Notes under the pieces: model-generated | The model's database searches: none | Seen by the model: the letters and a program-made list of their open reading frames with translations, nothing else | Told to the model about the DNA's origin: nothing | Made by a program: the position numbers and the translations under genes | Shown here: piece after piece, positions 34,875-44,258 of the stretch | How positions within the stretch are numbered: position 1 is the stretch's first letter | Layout: each line of letters begins with the position of its first letter | Source of the DNA: a bacterium | GTDB taxonomy: Bacteria > UBA8248 | Assembly: GCA_022825065.1 (NCBI GenBank) | Contig: JAJDYR010000033.1 | Coordinates: 1-64,000 of the forward strand | Direction: 5' to 3' | Length of the DNA: 64,000 nucleotides

Positions 34875-36268
34875 GTTTCCGCCCTCCCCGTCAATCCCCG
34901 CGCCATCTCGCGAAACGCATCGCCCCGGTGGGCGTAATCGCGAAACTGATCGAAGCTCGAACAGGCGGGCGAGAGGAGAACCGTATCGCCCTCCCGCGCT
35001 TCGGCGTGCGCGATGCGCACGGCTTCATCCAGCGTATTCGCGTAGACGATCGGCGCGCATCCATCAAAAAAACGTCCAAAGCGCTCCGCCGCCTCGCCGA
35101 TCAGAATCATGCGCCGGACCTTCTTCTCCACCCCGGCGCGCATGGGCGCGAGGTCGCTCTCCTTGTCCACGCCCCCGGCGATGAGGAGCACGTCTCCCGC
35201 CAGGCTCTCCAGGCTCATCGCCGCGGCGCCCACGTTCGTCCCCTTCGAATCGTTCACCCAGCGGACGCCCCCCGCCTCGCCGACGACCTCCATGCGGTGG
35301 GGCAGTCCCTCGAAGGCGCGCCCCACGCGCGCCATCGCCTCCGCGTCCGCACCCAGGAAATGCGCCGCCGCGCATGCGGCCAGAAAATTCTCCAGGTTGT
35401 GGAGACCGGGAACCAGAAGCTCGCTCGCGCCGCAAACGCGGGTGGAGCCGGCCTCATCGGCCAAAAACACATCACCGCTCTCGAGATAAGCGCCCCGGCG
35501 CACCCGCCCTTTCCGGCTGAACGCCAGGACGCTCTGCTGGCCGGGGGTCATGTAGCGCGCCGTCAGCGGATCGTCGGCGTTCAGGATTTTCGCGTCTCCC
35601 TCCCCCTGGTTGGCGAACAGCCTCGCCTTGAGGTCCGCGTACGCATCGATATCCGGGTGTCGATCCAGATGGTCGGGCGTCACGTTGGTCATCACGCCCG
35701 CTTTCGGCCTGATCGTGGGCGCCCATTCGAGTTGAAAGCTGCTCACCTCGCCGACGACGAAATCGGCTTCATCGCCCTCGGCTTCGACCACCTCGACGAG
35801 CGCTCTTCCGATGTTTCCGCCCACAGGCGCGCGAAAACCGCTTTCTTCCAGAATCCGCCCCAGCATCGTGGTGACCGTCGTCTTCCCGTTCGTTCCGGTG
35901 ACGGCGGCGACGGGCGCGGAACAAAGCCGGCAGGCGAGTTCCACCTCGCCGATCACCTCGGCGCCCGACGCCCTCGCCAGCGCGATGTAGCGATTCGTCG
36001 CGGGAATTCCCGGACTCACCACCAGCAGGCCGCATTCCTCGAAACTTGCCTCCCGGTGGCCGCCGAGTTCGAAAACCACGCCCGGTGGCAGGCGCTCTCC
36101 CAGACCCGGAACCTCTTCCAGGTCCGTGGCCACCACCCTCGCCCCCAGGCGCGCCAACGCCCCCGCGGCGGCAATCCCGCTCCTCGCCATTCCCATGACG
36201 AGCGCCCGCCGCTCAGGCAGCGCTTCTATCCACGCCGTGGCCTTGTTGTCCAAAACAGAAGTCCTCAT
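34871..36268 (-). CDS. murD: UDP-N-acetylmuramoyl-L-alanine--D-glutamate ligase
   Basis: 465 residues from ATG 36268, overlapping the mraY stop. VMGMARSGIAAAGALARLGARVVATD is the N-terminal Rossmann part, AAVTGTNGKTTVTTML the P-loop, and VRWVNDSKGTNVGAA the conserved C-terminal motif. It adds D-Glu to the stem peptide. Confidence 0.96.
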   Translation of the reverse strand: MRTSVLDNKATAWIEALPERRALVMGMARSGIAAAGALARLGARVVATDLEEVPGLGERLPPGVVFELGGHREASFEECGLLVVSPGIPATNRYIALARASGAEVIGEVELACRLCSAPVAAVTGTNGKTTVTTMLGRILEESGFRAPVGGNIGRALVEVVEAEGDEADFVVGEVSSFQLEWAPTIRPKAGVMTNVTPDHLDRHPDIDAYADLKARLFANQGEGDAKILNADDPLTARYMTPGQQSVLAFSRKGRVRRGAYLESGDVFLADEAGSTRVCGASELLVPGLHNLENFLAACAAAHFLGADAEAMARVGRAFEGLPHRMEVVGEAGGVRWVNDSKGTNVGAAAMSLESLAGDVLLIAGGVDKESDLAPMRAGVEKKVRRMILIGEAAERFGRFFDGCAPIVYANTLDEAVRIAHAEAREGDTVLLSPACSSFDQFRDYAHRGDAFREMARGLTGRAET

Positions 36269-37350
36269 CTCAGCTTCAGCGTCGCCAAACTCATCAGGGC
36301 CAAAACGACCGCCACTATCCAGAAGCGGACCGTCACCTTCGGTTCGGACCAGCCCTCCTCCTCGAAGTGGTGGTGCAGCGGCGCCATGCGGAACACGCGC
36401 CGGCCGGTAAGCTTGAAGGAGATCACCTGCACGATGACCGAGAGCGTCTCCAGGACGAACAAACCGCCCACCAGGAACAGGAGGAGTTCCTGCTTGATCG
36501 ACAGCGCCACCGTGGCCAGCAAAGCGCCCAGCGAAAGGGCGCCCACGTCGCCCATGAAGACCTGCGCCGGATACGCGTTGAACCACAAGAATCCAAGCCC
36601 CGCGCCGAACATGGCCCCGCAGACGATGGCCAGTTCTCCCGCGCCCCGAACGTGGAGAATCAGCAGATATTTCGAGATGCCCGCATGGCCCGAGACATAG
36701 CTGAAAACGAGATAGGCGCCCGCCGCGATCAGCAGCGGGCCGATGGCGAGGCCATCGAGACCATCCGTGAGGTTCACGGCGTTGCTCGTCGCCACGACGA
36801 CGAGGGCGGCATAGGGCACGAACCAAATCCCGATGTCGGGCTGCACGTTCTTGAAAAAGGGAAGCATGACGACGGGCTTGAAATCCAATCCCACCAACCC
36901 GCTGTAAAGGGCGTACCCCACGGCGAGGCCGATGATCCCCTGGGCCAGGAATTTCATGGAGGGCCTCACGCCGCTTTTATCCTGGAGCATCACTTTCCTG
37001 TAGTCATCCCAGAAGCCCAGCAGGCCGTAGGCGAGCAGAACGAAGAGGGCGAGCCATATGTAGCCGTTCGCGAGGTCGTTCCACAGCAGAACCGGCAACG
37101 TGACGCACAGGAGGATGAGCAGCCCCCCCATCGTCGGCGTTCCCTTTTTCGCCATATGGCTCTGGGGGCCATCGTCCCGGATGACCTCGCCGATTTGACG
37201 CTCCTGCAGATAACGGATGAGGCGGGGCCCCAGCAACAGCGACATCACGAGGGCGGTGAGCACCGCCATCGCCGTCCGGAACGTGATGAAGCGAAACACG
37301 TTGAACGCCGAAACCGTCTGGCTCAAAGAAATGAAAGCGGAATACAGCAT
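36265..37350 (-). CDS. mraY: Phospho-N-acetylmuramoyl-pentapeptide transferase
   Basis: 361 residues, ten predicted membrane helices. KKGTPTMGGLLIL, GFWDDYRKVMLQDKSGV (Asp pair for Mg) and NAVNLTDGLDGLAIGP are the active-site loops; PLHHHFEEEGWSEPKV is the histidine loop near the C-terminus. It makes lipid I on undecaprenyl phosphate. The start ATG shares a base with the murF stop. Confidence 0.97.
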   Translation of the reverse strand: MLYSAFISLSQTVSAFNVFRFITFRTAMAVLTALVMSLLLGPRLIRYLQERQIGEVIRDDGPQSHMAKKGTPTMGGLLILLCVTLPVLLWNDLANGYIWLALFVLLAYGLLGFWDDYRKVMLQDKSGVRPSMKFLAQGIIGLAVGYALYSGLVGLDFKPVVMLPFFKNVQPDIGIWFVPYAALVVVATSNAVNLTDGLDGLAIGPLLIAAGAYLVFSYVSGHAGISKYLLILHVRGAGELAIVCGAMFGAGLGFLWFNAYPAQVFMGDVGALSLGALLATVALSIKQELLLFLVGGLFVLETLSVIVQVISFKLTGRRVFRMAPLHHHFEEEGWSEPKVTVRFWIVAVVLALMSLATLKLR

Positions 37351-38765
37351 CAGATCTCGAGTCCTTGAATGGCGCGCTCCATCATCATCGAACGCGACCC
37401 CTTCACCAAAACCCAGTCGCCGGAGAGGAGCATATCGCCCAGCGAGGAAGCCGCCTCCTCCGGCGTGTCGAAATTCATGATCCGGGCGCCGTCCATCCCT
37501 GCGCGGCGCGCCTCATCGGACGCGAACCTCATCAGGGGCCCCACGCCCACGAACAGGTCCACGCCGCATGCGGCCAGTTTCCGGCCCACTTCCCTGTGCG
37601 CGCTCTCGGCAACCGGCCCCAGTTCCGCCATATCGCCGAGGACCGATATGAGCCGCCCGTCGCCGCTGAGGGCGCTTGCGGTCTCCAGCGCCTGCGCGAC
37701 GGACTCGGGGTTCGCGTTATAGGAATCATCCAGCAGGCGCACGCCCGGCCGGCCGGTTACCTCGCGCGCCTGCAACCGCATTTTCGGAAGAACGGCCCGC
37801 GACAGCCCGTCGGCCATCTCACCCAAACCGACGCCCAGCGCGGACGCACAAGCCGCGGCAGCCAGCGCGTTCAGGACGTTGTGCCGCCCCAGCGCCTCAA
37901 GCCGAACCTCGCTCTCGCCGTATGCGCAATGGAGCGTAAAGCGCGTCCCGTCGGCGGCGATGCGAATCTCATCTGCCCGGAAGTTGCTTTCCCGCGAAAA
38001 ACCGAAGCGAATCACGCGCCCGCCCTTCGACTCGTATCTCCCGGCCAGGACGCGACTGTGCTCATCCTCGTTCGAGAGCACGGCCACGCCGCCCGGGGGC
38101 AGCGCTTCGAGTATCTCGCCCTTCGCGTCACGCACCGCCTCCACGCTGCCCAGCCCCTCGATGTGCGCGGGCCCGACGTTCGTGATGACGGCGATTCGGG
38201 GCCGGGCGATCTCCGCGAGCCTGCCGATTTCACCGGCCTCGCTCATCCCCATCTCGAATACGGCGCTCTCATGCGCCTCGCTCAGGCGGAGAACCTGGTG
38301 CGGCAGACCCACCAGGTTGTTCAGGTTCCCTTCGCTCCTGCACGTCCCGCCTCTTCTGGAGAGCAGCGCCGCTATCATCTCCTTCGTCGTCGTCTTCCCG
38401 TTGCTGCCGGTCACTCCCACGACAGGAATCTCGAAGCGGTTGCGGTGCGCGCGCGCCAGATCGCCCAACGCCCGCAGCGTGTCCGCAACCTCGACGACGA
38501 AAGCCGCGCTCCCATCCGGCGCATCCGCGCCTTGCTCCACGACGACGCCCGCCGCTTCTTTCTCCATCGCCTGGGCGAGGAACTGCGCCCCGTCGAAGTT
38601 GGGACCCTTGAGCGCGATGAACAGCTCGCCCGCTTCCAGCGTGCGCGTATCCGTGCTCACACCCGCGGCGTGGGCCGAGCCGTCCCCGCGGATGAGCCTC
38701 CCACCCACGGCCGCCGCGATTTCATTTGCGCTGAAAACAGCCGCCATCGATTCCGCCCCTATCAT
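37350..38765 (-). CDS. murF: UDP-MurNAc-tripeptide--D-Ala-D-Ala ligase
   Basis: 471 residues from ATG 38765, overlapping the murE stop (ATGA); ATG 38747 would drop six residues. VSTDTRTLEAGELFIALKG near the N-terminus, VVGVTGSNGKTTTKEMIAALL the P-loop, and LLDDSYNANPESVAQAL the C-terminal motif. It adds D-Ala-D-Ala; the ligase making that dipeptide (ddl) is not in this window. Confidence 0.96.
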   Translation of the reverse strand: MIGAESMAAVFSANEIAAAVGGRLIRGDGSAHAAGVSTDTRTLEAGELFIALKGPNFDGAQFLAQAMEKEAAGVVVEQGADAPDGSAAFVVEVADTLRALGDLARAHRNRFEIPVVGVTGSNGKTTTKEMIAALLSRRGGTCRSEGNLNNLVGLPHQVLRLSEAHESAVFEMGMSEAGEIGRLAEIARPRIAVITNVGPAHIEGLGSVEAVRDAKGEILEALPPGGVAVLSNEDEHSRVLAGRYESKGGRVIRFGFSRESNFRADEIRIAADGTRFTLHCAYGESEVRLEALGRHNVLNALAAAACASALGVGLGEMADGLSRAVLPKMRLQAREVTGRPGVRLLDDSYNANPESVAQALETASALSGDGRLISVLGDMAELGPVAESAHREVGRKLAACGVDLFVGVGPLMRFASDEARRAGMDGARIMNFDTPEEAASSLGDMLLSGDWVLVKGSRSMMMERAIQGLEI

Positions 38766-40258
38766 TTCCCGTATCCCGCGAGGCGCAGCGCCGTGCGGGC
38801 CTCTTCGCGATCGTCGAACGCGGTCCGCTCGGCGCCCAGTATCTGATACGTCTCGTGCCCCTTGCCCGCGATGATCACGGCGTCTCCCTCGCGCGCCTCG
38901 GCGACGATGGCCCGAATCGCCTCGCGCCTGTCCAGAATGCTGCGCCAGCGCCCGTCGCTCCCGGGCGCGAGAGCGGCGCCGGATTCGACTTCTCTCAGGA
39001 TCGACGCGGGGTCTTCGGTTCGCGGATTGTCCGACGTCATCACCACGTAGTCGCTCGCCCGCAGGGCGGCGGCGGCCATGAGGGGACGCTTTTTCCTGTC
39101 CCTGTCGCCCCCGCACCCCATGAGGGTGAGGATTCGCCTTTCCGTGACGGGCCGGGCGAACTCCAGTACGCGGGCGAGGGCGTCCTCGGTGTGCGCGTAA
39201 TCCACCACCACCAGAAAGGGCTGGCCCATGTCGACCTTCTCGAAGCGCCCGGGTATGTTCTCCAGAGACGCGACCCCCGCCGCCACTTCTTCGGGCGTCA
39301 GGCCCTGGGAGAGACACGCCGCCGATGCGGCCAGGATGTTGCTCAGGTTGTGGCGGCCGATGAGCGCCGTTTCGACCCTCACCCCGCCGGCGGGCGTGAA
39401 CATTCGGAATTCCATTCCCGCAGATGAGTTCGAGAGGCTCTCCACGCCGAGGTCCGCCCCGGCATCCAGCGCATACGTCCAGACGCGTCCCCTCGCTTCC
39501 GCGGCGATTCTCCTCCCGTAGGCGTCATCGATGTTGACGATGGAGTTTTCGGGCGAAAACTCCTTGAACAGCTTCAGTTTCGCCTGGAAATAAGATTCCA
39601 TGTCGCCATGAAAATCGAGATGGTCCTGCGTGAGGTTGCTGAAAACCGCCGCCTGGAACTCACAGCCGCACAATCTGTCCAGGGCCAGTCCGTGGCTCGA
39701 GACTTCCATCACGGCGTGGGAAGCGCCGGCATCCGCCATGCGGCGCAGATACCGCTGAAGGTCGGGGCCTTCCGACGTGGTGCGCGGCTCCTCGAACACC
39801 TCATCGCCCACGCGGTAATGGATCGTCCCCATCAGGCCGGTGCGCCTGCCCGCGGAGCGGAGAATCGCGTCGATGAGAAAAGCGGTGGTCGTCTTTCCGT
39901 TCGTGCCCGTGACGCCGATGAGCGCCAGCTCTCCGGAGGGATGCCCGTAAAACGCATCGCCGACGCGCGACAAGGCCTCGCGGCCGGAAGACGCGACGAA
40001 CTGCGGCACCTCGGGGGGGATGCCCTCTATTTTCCTCTCCACGACGAGTGCGGCAGCACCCCCGTCTACCGCGTCCCTGGCGAAATCGTGCCCATCCGCC
40101 TGGAAACCCGCGACCGCGACGAAGACGTCGCCCGAGCGGACGAGGCGCGAATCGTACGCCACGCCGGTGATTTGCGCGGAAAAGTCTCCCGCGGCTCTCT
40201 CACCGGGCACGGCCCGTGTCAATTCCTCGAATGAGGCGCTCATCTCACCCACAGCCAT
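38762..40258 (-). CDS. murE: UDP-MurNAc-tripeptide synthetase, meso-diaminopimelate-adding
   Basis: About 498 residues from ATG 40258; ATG 40243 is a close alternative. GVAYDSRLVRSGDVFVAVAG, IGVTGTNGKTTTAFLIDAIL (P-loop) and SNLTQDHLDFHGDMESYFQAK are present. VMTSDNPRTEDP contains the DNPR motif that marks meso-diaminopimelate ligases, so the organism should have DAP-type peptidoglycan. It lies 8 bases after the ftsI stop. Confidence 0.96.
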   Translation of the reverse strand: MAVGEMSASFEELTRAVPGERAAGDFSAQITGVAYDSRLVRSGDVFVAVAGFQADGHDFARDAVDGGAAALVVERKIEGIPPEVPQFVASSGREALSRVGDAFYGHPSGELALIGVTGTNGKTTTAFLIDAILRSAGRRTGLMGTIHYRVGDEVFEEPRTTSEGPDLQRYLRRMADAGASHAVMEVSSHGLALDRLCGCEFQAAVFSNLTQDHLDFHGDMESYFQAKLKLFKEFSPENSIVNIDDAYGRRIAAEARGRVWTYALDAGADLGVESLSNSSAGMEFRMFTPAGGVRVETALIGRHNLSNILAASAACLSQGLTPEEVAAGVASLENIPGRFEKVDMGQPFLVVVDYAHTEDALARVLEFARPVTERRILTLMGCGGDRDRKKRPLMAAAALRASDYVVMTSDNPRTEDPASILREVESGAALAPGSDGRWRSILDRREAIRAIVAEAREGDAVIIAGKGHETYQILGAERTAFDDREEARTALRLAGYGK

Positions 40259-40266
40259 CACCCCGC

Positions 40267-42120
40267 TCAACGCGTCGCATCCCATGAAGCCGCCTGCGCC
40301 CGGTCGCCGTGCAGATAGCGGCGCACCTGCCTTGCGGCGTCCAGAACCTTCTCGCCCATCGTTCGATCCCCGTTCTCCGGATCGGCCCCAGTGCGAACCC
40401 GGGGGCGCGAATCCGCCACCTGCAGGACCCTGGCTCCCTGCGGAGGCACGCGCATGTAGCGCAGCGCCTGCCAGGCGATTCGCCGCCAAACCGGCGCCGC
40501 GACCGTGCCCCCCCACGCGCCTCCGGGCGCCTTGCCCTCATCGAAGATGACGATGAGGGCGAAGCGAGGGTTCTCGTAGGGAGCGAAACCCACGAACGAC
40601 ATGATGAATTTCGATCGGCTGTACCCTCGCCGGCCCGGCAGAACCTTCTGCGCCGTGCCCGTTTTCCCGGCGGCTCCATAGCCCGGAATCTCGGCCCTCC
40701 TCCCCGTACCCTCGGCCACGACCTTTCTCATCAAGGCGCCGAGACGCTCCGCCACGGAGCGTGAGAGAACGCGCCTGAACTCCGTCCCCTGGGCCGCGAG
40801 CGCCTTCTTGCCGTCACGTTCGATGGAATCGTGCAGAACGGGCCTGGGCATCCGGCCGCCGTTCGCCACCGCCGCCACGGCCATCACCATCTGAAGCGGT
40901 GTGACGCCCACTTCCTGCCCGATGGCTACCGCCGCCAATGAGGTTTTCGACCACTTCTCCGGCGATCTGAGCACGCCCCGGGCTTCTCCGGGGAAACTGA
41001 TCCTCGTCTTGCGGCCAAAACCGAAGCGTTGCGCCATGAAGTGGAGCTGGTGCTTGCCGATATCTCTCGCCATCTTGAACGCGCCGATGTTCGATGATTT
41101 CATTATCACCTCTTCGGCGGTGAGCCAGCCGTATTTTTTATGATCCCGGAGGGTGTGGCGCCCCTTTCCGTACCGATAGGAGCCGTTTTCGGCAAAATAC
41201 TTCTTCGAGAGCGACTCGCCGGCGTCCAGATAGGCCGCCGCCGTGACGATCTTGAACGTCGAGCCGGGCTCGTAGAATTCCTGGATGGCGGGCTCTTTCC
41301 AGAGGGATGCGCCGTAGAGTTTGTATGTATTGGGATTGAACCCCGGCACGGACGCCAGGGCCAGAATTCTTCCGCTGCGAGGCTCGACCATCACCCCGAT
41401 GGCGCGCCGCGCGCCGACGCGGCGGACCTGGGCGCTCAACTCTTTTTCGACGATGTACTGAAGCACCTCATCGATGGTGAGGCGGACGTGCGCGCCCGGA
41501 CGCGCCGGCACGAGCACCCTTGATTCGGGATGCACCGACCTCCCCTTCGCGTCGCGCTGTATGCGGATGCGGCCTACACGCCCCCCCATGTGCTCCTGGT
41601 AGGATTGCTCCACGCCGTACATGCCCGCATCGTCCACGCCGACGAAACCGACCAGTGACGACGCGAGCTCACGCTTGGGATAAAACCGCCTGCTCTCGGT
41701 GACGAAGCCGAGGCCGTCGATCCCCAGTTTTTCGATTTTTCCCTGTTGATCGGGATTGATCTTCCGCTTGAGCCATACATAACTCCGGCGGTCGCTTAAT
41801 TTCTCGAAATACTCTTCCGCCGAGCCGCCCAGGATTTCTTTGAGCGCCTGCGAAGTGTTCCCGGGGTCGGCCACCACCCTGGCGTTGGCGAAAAGAGAGG
41901 GCGCGTTGATGCTCACCGCCAGGGGCCGGCCCCTCGCGTCCACGACGTCTCCGCGCCTGGGGCGCACCACGAGCGTGCGGCGCAGCTGGCGCTCCGCATA
42001 GGCTACGAGGTGGTCCCGGTCACGGATCTGGATGATGGAGAGCTTGACGCCCAACATGCAGAACCCGAAAACCACCAAGGAGCCGCAAACCATCAAACGA
42101 CGAGAGAAGCCCTGTTTCAT
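40267..42120 (-). CDS. ftsI: Class B penicillin-binding protein, septal transpeptidase FtsI/PBP3
   Basis: 617 residues with a single N-terminal membrane helix (LMVCGSLVVFGFCMLGVKLSI). The PBP dimerisation domain includes RRGDVVDARGRPLAVSI. Transpeptidase motifs are STFK in EFYEPGSTFKIV (catalytic Ser), SSN in IMKSSNIGAFKMA, and KTGTAQK. No PASTA domain is seen at the C-terminus, which is basic and ends near DATR. It crosslinks septal peptidoglycan with FtsW. Follows ftsL. Confidence 0.95.
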   Translation of the reverse strand: MKQGFSRRLMVCGSLVVFGFCMLGVKLSIIQIRDRDHLVAYAERQLRRTLVVRPRRGDVVDARGRPLAVSINAPSLFANARVVADPGNTSQALKEILGGSAEEYFEKLSDRRSYVWLKRKINPDQQGKIEKLGIDGLGFVTESRRFYPKRELASSLVGFVGVDDAGMYGVEQSYQEHMGGRVGRIRIQRDAKGRSVHPESRVLVPARPGAHVRLTIDEVLQYIVEKELSAQVRRVGARRAIGVMVEPRSGRILALASVPGFNPNTYKLYGASLWKEPAIQEFYEPGSTFKIVTAAAYLDAGESLSKKYFAENGSYRYGKGRHTLRDHKKYGWLTAEEVIMKSSNIGAFKMARDIGKHQLHFMAQRFGFGRKTRISFPGEARGVLRSPEKWSKTSLAAVAIGQEVGVTPLQMVMAVAAVANGGRMPRPVLHDSIERDGKKALAAQGTEFRRVLSRSVAERLGALMRKVVAEGTGRRAEIPGYGAAGKTGTAQKVLPGRRGYSRSKFIMSFVGFAPYENPRFALIVIFDEGKAPGGAWGGTVAAPVWRRIAWQALRYMRVPPQGARVLQVADSRPRVRTGADPENGDRTMGEKVLDAARQVRRYLHGDRAQAASWDATR

Positions 42121-42157
42121 GGGCCAACCTGCTATGGGCGGTGGGAGGAAGGTACGG

Positions 42158-42523
42158 TTAATTTGCCCTTCCGGGCCCTACCATTACATACACTATTTGC
42201 CCGGGTTCCGGAAAAACCATTTCCATTTTTTTTCGCGCGATCGATTCGACGCGATCCAGTTGCCGGAGCGCGGCCACTTCGATTCGCAGGACGCGCCTGT
42301 CCTGCAAGAGCTTTGCCCGCTGCCGCTCCAGATGCGCCAGGCGATATCCGATCTTCACCATTTCCAGGTGCGGCCATACCAGAGCGGCGGCGCTGCACGC
42401 GATGAAAGTGATGCACAGGCCGGCCTTGAGCAGCGAAACGTCCGAACCGACGGACGACGCCGCGCCGGAAAACCGCGCGCCGAACCTCTTTCGCCATCCG
42501 CTCCGGGCTTTCGGGCGCCTCAT
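42158..42523 (-). CDS. ftsL: FtsL-type cell division protein
   Basis: 121 residues. A basic cytoplasmic tail is followed by one membrane helix (LLKAGLCITFIACSAAALVWP) and a periplasmic coiled coil (LERQRAKLLQDRRVLRIEVAALR). This layout and the position between rsmH and ftsI identify FtsL although sequence conservation is low. Its ATG overlaps the rsmH stop (ATGA). Confidence 0.85.
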   Translation of the reverse strand: MRRPKARSGWRKRFGARFSGAASSVGSDVSLLKAGLCITFIACSAAALVWPHLEMVKIGYRLAHLERQRAKLLQDRRVLRIEVAALRQLDRVESIARKKMEMVFPEPGQIVYVMVGPGRAN

Positions 42524-43449
42524 CCTGCGTCTTCCCCGAGGCGCTCGGCGGCGCGCAGCTTCGCGCTGCGGCTGCGCGGGTTTTCTCTCACCTCCGCCTC
42601 ACCGGGCCTGACGACCCTGCGGGTCAGGATCTCGAGGGCCGGCTCCTCGCCGCCTGCGAGTTCGCGAAAAAGATTCTTGACGATTCTGTCTTCCAAGGAA
42701 TGAAAGCTGATGACGACGACGCGCCCGCCCGGGCGCAGGATGTCCACCGCATCGCGCAGGGAACCCTCGAGCGTCTCCATCTCGCGGTTCACGGCGATCC
42801 GCAGCGCCTGGAACGTGCGGGTCGCGGGGTGAATGCGCCAACGCCTCCCGCGGCGGCCGCTCCTTCTGGCGGCGACCGTGGCGATGAGCGACGCGAGTTC
42901 ATCGCAACGCTTCACGCCTCCACCCGCGCCCGCGCGCGCCCGTCCGATGGCGCGCGCGATGGCGCGGGAGTGGCGTTCTTCCCCGTATCGGTAGATGAGA
43001 TCGGCGAGTTCTTCTTCCGGCAGTTGCTCGAGCAAATCGGCCGCGGTCGGCCCCTGCGTCTGGTCCATCCGCATGTCCAGGGGCTCGGGCGCGTTCATGC
43101 GGAACCCGCGGCCGGGCGTGTCGAGCTGCATCGAGGAAAGGCCGAGGTCGAACAATACGCCGTCGACCGACTCATACCCCTCGGCTCTCACGATGCGCTT
43201 CATTTCGCCATGATGCGCGTGATGAATCCTGGCGGCGGACCCGTATTTCGACAGCCGCTTCCTGCAGATTTCGACGGCATCCCGGTCCCGGTCACAGCCG
43301 ATCAGCACACCCGATGGCTGAACCGCATCCAAAACCGCGCCGCTGTGTTCCCCTCCGCCCAAGGTAGTATCTAAGAACACAGCGCCCGGAGATGGCGCCA
43401 GGAAGCGCAAGACCTCCTGAACCATGACCGGGACGTGAGATGCCGTCAT
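42520..43449 (-). CDS. rsmH: 16S rRNA (cytosine1402-N4)-methyltransferase
   Basis: 309 residues from ATG 43449; a GTG at 43524 would add 25 unusual residues. SHVPVMVQEVLRFL, VFLDTTLGGGEHSGAVLDA (SAM site), GVLFDLGLSSMQLDTPGRGFRM and ILRPGGRVVVISFHSLEDRIVKNLFRE are conserved. It lies between mraZ and ftsL as in most dcw clusters. Confidence 0.96.
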   Translation of the reverse strand: MTASHVPVMVQEVLRFLAPSPGAVFLDTTLGGGEHSGAVLDAVQPSGVLIGCDRDRDAVEICRKRLSKYGSAARIHHAHHGEMKRIVRAEGYESVDGVLFDLGLSSMQLDTPGRGFRMNAPEPLDMRMDQTQGPTAADLLEQLPEEELADLIYRYGEERHSRAIARAIGRARAGAGGGVKRCDELASLIATVAARRSGRRGRRWRIHPATRTFQALRIAVNREMETLEGSLRDAVDILRPGGRVVVISFHSLEDRIVKNLFRELAGGEEPALEILTRRVVRPGEAEVRENPRSRSAKLRAAERLGEDAG

Positions 43450-43548
43450 GTCCTCGTTCTCACCGCAAAAAAGTTCCTTTGCGGCGTATTCGCTTGAAAT
43501 GGATTTTTCCAGTGCGGCAAACACCCCCGCTCCCCCCTTGAGCCCGCA

Positions 43549-44007
43549 TCAGAATTCGAATTCGATCAAATCTTCTGCAGACTCCTCTTCGGCGGCCCCG
43601 GATTCCCCATCCTCCACATCACCCACTTCCTCATTCCATTTCGCCTTGTCCCAAATCTCCAGCCTGTTTTCGATGCCCGCGACAACGGCGTCCTTCTCGA
43701 TGGAAGAATTCGAGCGCAATTTTGCGGGCAGGAGGATCCTGCCCTGCCGATCGAATTCGCACGATTCGGCGCGGCCATAGAGCCTTCGGAGCGTGCGGCG
43801 AACCTCTTTGGACGAGGTCGAGAGTTCCTTGAGTTTCTCGCTGAACTTGCGTTTCCATTCCTGCACGGGATAGACGAAAATGCAGCCGTCCTTGCCGAGG
43901 AGAATGACCTGGTCGCCGAAAGTGGCGCTCAGATGCTCCCTGAACCGCGCCGGAATACTGACGCGGCCTTTTGCATCCACCGATACCGGATGGGCGCTGA
44001 TGAGCAT
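43549..44007 (-). CDS. mraZ: Transcriptional regulator MraZ
   Basis: 152 residues from ATG 44007, which has GGGAGG upstream. The two AbrB-like SpoVT modules are seen in VSVDAKGRVSIPARFREHL (about 7-25) and CEFDRQGRILLPAKLRS (about 82-98). An acidic C-terminal tail (EESAEDLIEFEF) is a local feature. MraZ binds direct repeats in its own promoter and controls the dcw operon; three matching boxes lie just upstream. Confidence 0.95.
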   Translation of the reverse strand: MLISAHPVSVDAKGRVSIPARFREHLSATFGDQVILLGKDGCIFVYPVQEWKRKFSEKLKELSTSSKEVRRTLRRLYGRAESCEFDRQGRILLPAKLRSNSSIEKDAVVAGIENRLEIWDKAKWNEEVGDVEDGESGAAEEESAEDLIEFEF

Positions 44008-44019
44008 CTTCCCTGCACC

Positions 44020-44044
44020 TCCCACTTCATCCCATATTTTCCCA
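44020..44044 (-). promoter_or_regulatory. MraZ operator: three TGGGA direct repeats at 10-bp spacing
   Basis: On the minus strand TGGGA occurs at 44044-44040, 44034-44030 and 44024-44020, each separated by exactly five bases. This is the known MraZ box arrangement (TGGGN repeats with five-base spacers). It lies between the -10 element and the mraZ start, where binding would block transcription. Confidence 0.85.
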
Positions 44045-44056
44045 CTTGAGTTTGAA

Positions 44057-44085
44057 TTTATACCCCGGCTCGATAAGCCTGTCAA
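44057..44085 (-). promoter_or_regulatory. Sigma-70 promoter of mraZ and the dcw cluster
   Basis: On the minus strand TTGACA (44085-44080), a 17-base spacer, then TATAAA (44062-44057), a near-consensus promoter. Transcription would start about 8 bases later and read through the MraZ boxes into mraZ. Confidence 0.85.
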
Positions 44086-44099
44086 GGTGAAAATTTAGA

Positions 44100-44258
44100 A
44101 AAGCAATAAAAAACAATGATTTCTACGAAGAAAAACCAGGAAATATCTTATATTCTTTTCACTTATTTCAGGCAAATTATTTAATGTAAAACTTTAATAA
44201 ATTTACTTAATTTATTGAAGTTAAACTTAAATTAAAAATAATGTGGGGAGTGGTGGGG
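44100..44258. promoter_or_regulatory. AT-rich block upstream of the dcw promoter, with inverted TGGGG pair
   Basis: 44100-44240 is very AT-rich in a GC-rich genome and contains a perfect inverted repeat, AATAAATT-5-AATTTATT (44196-44216). Next to it on the plus strand TGGGG occurs at 44244-44248 and 44254-44258, again with five-base spacing, resembling a divergent second MraZ site. It may serve as an UP element, bent DNA or the cobS transcript end. No ORF is present. Confidence 0.45.
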
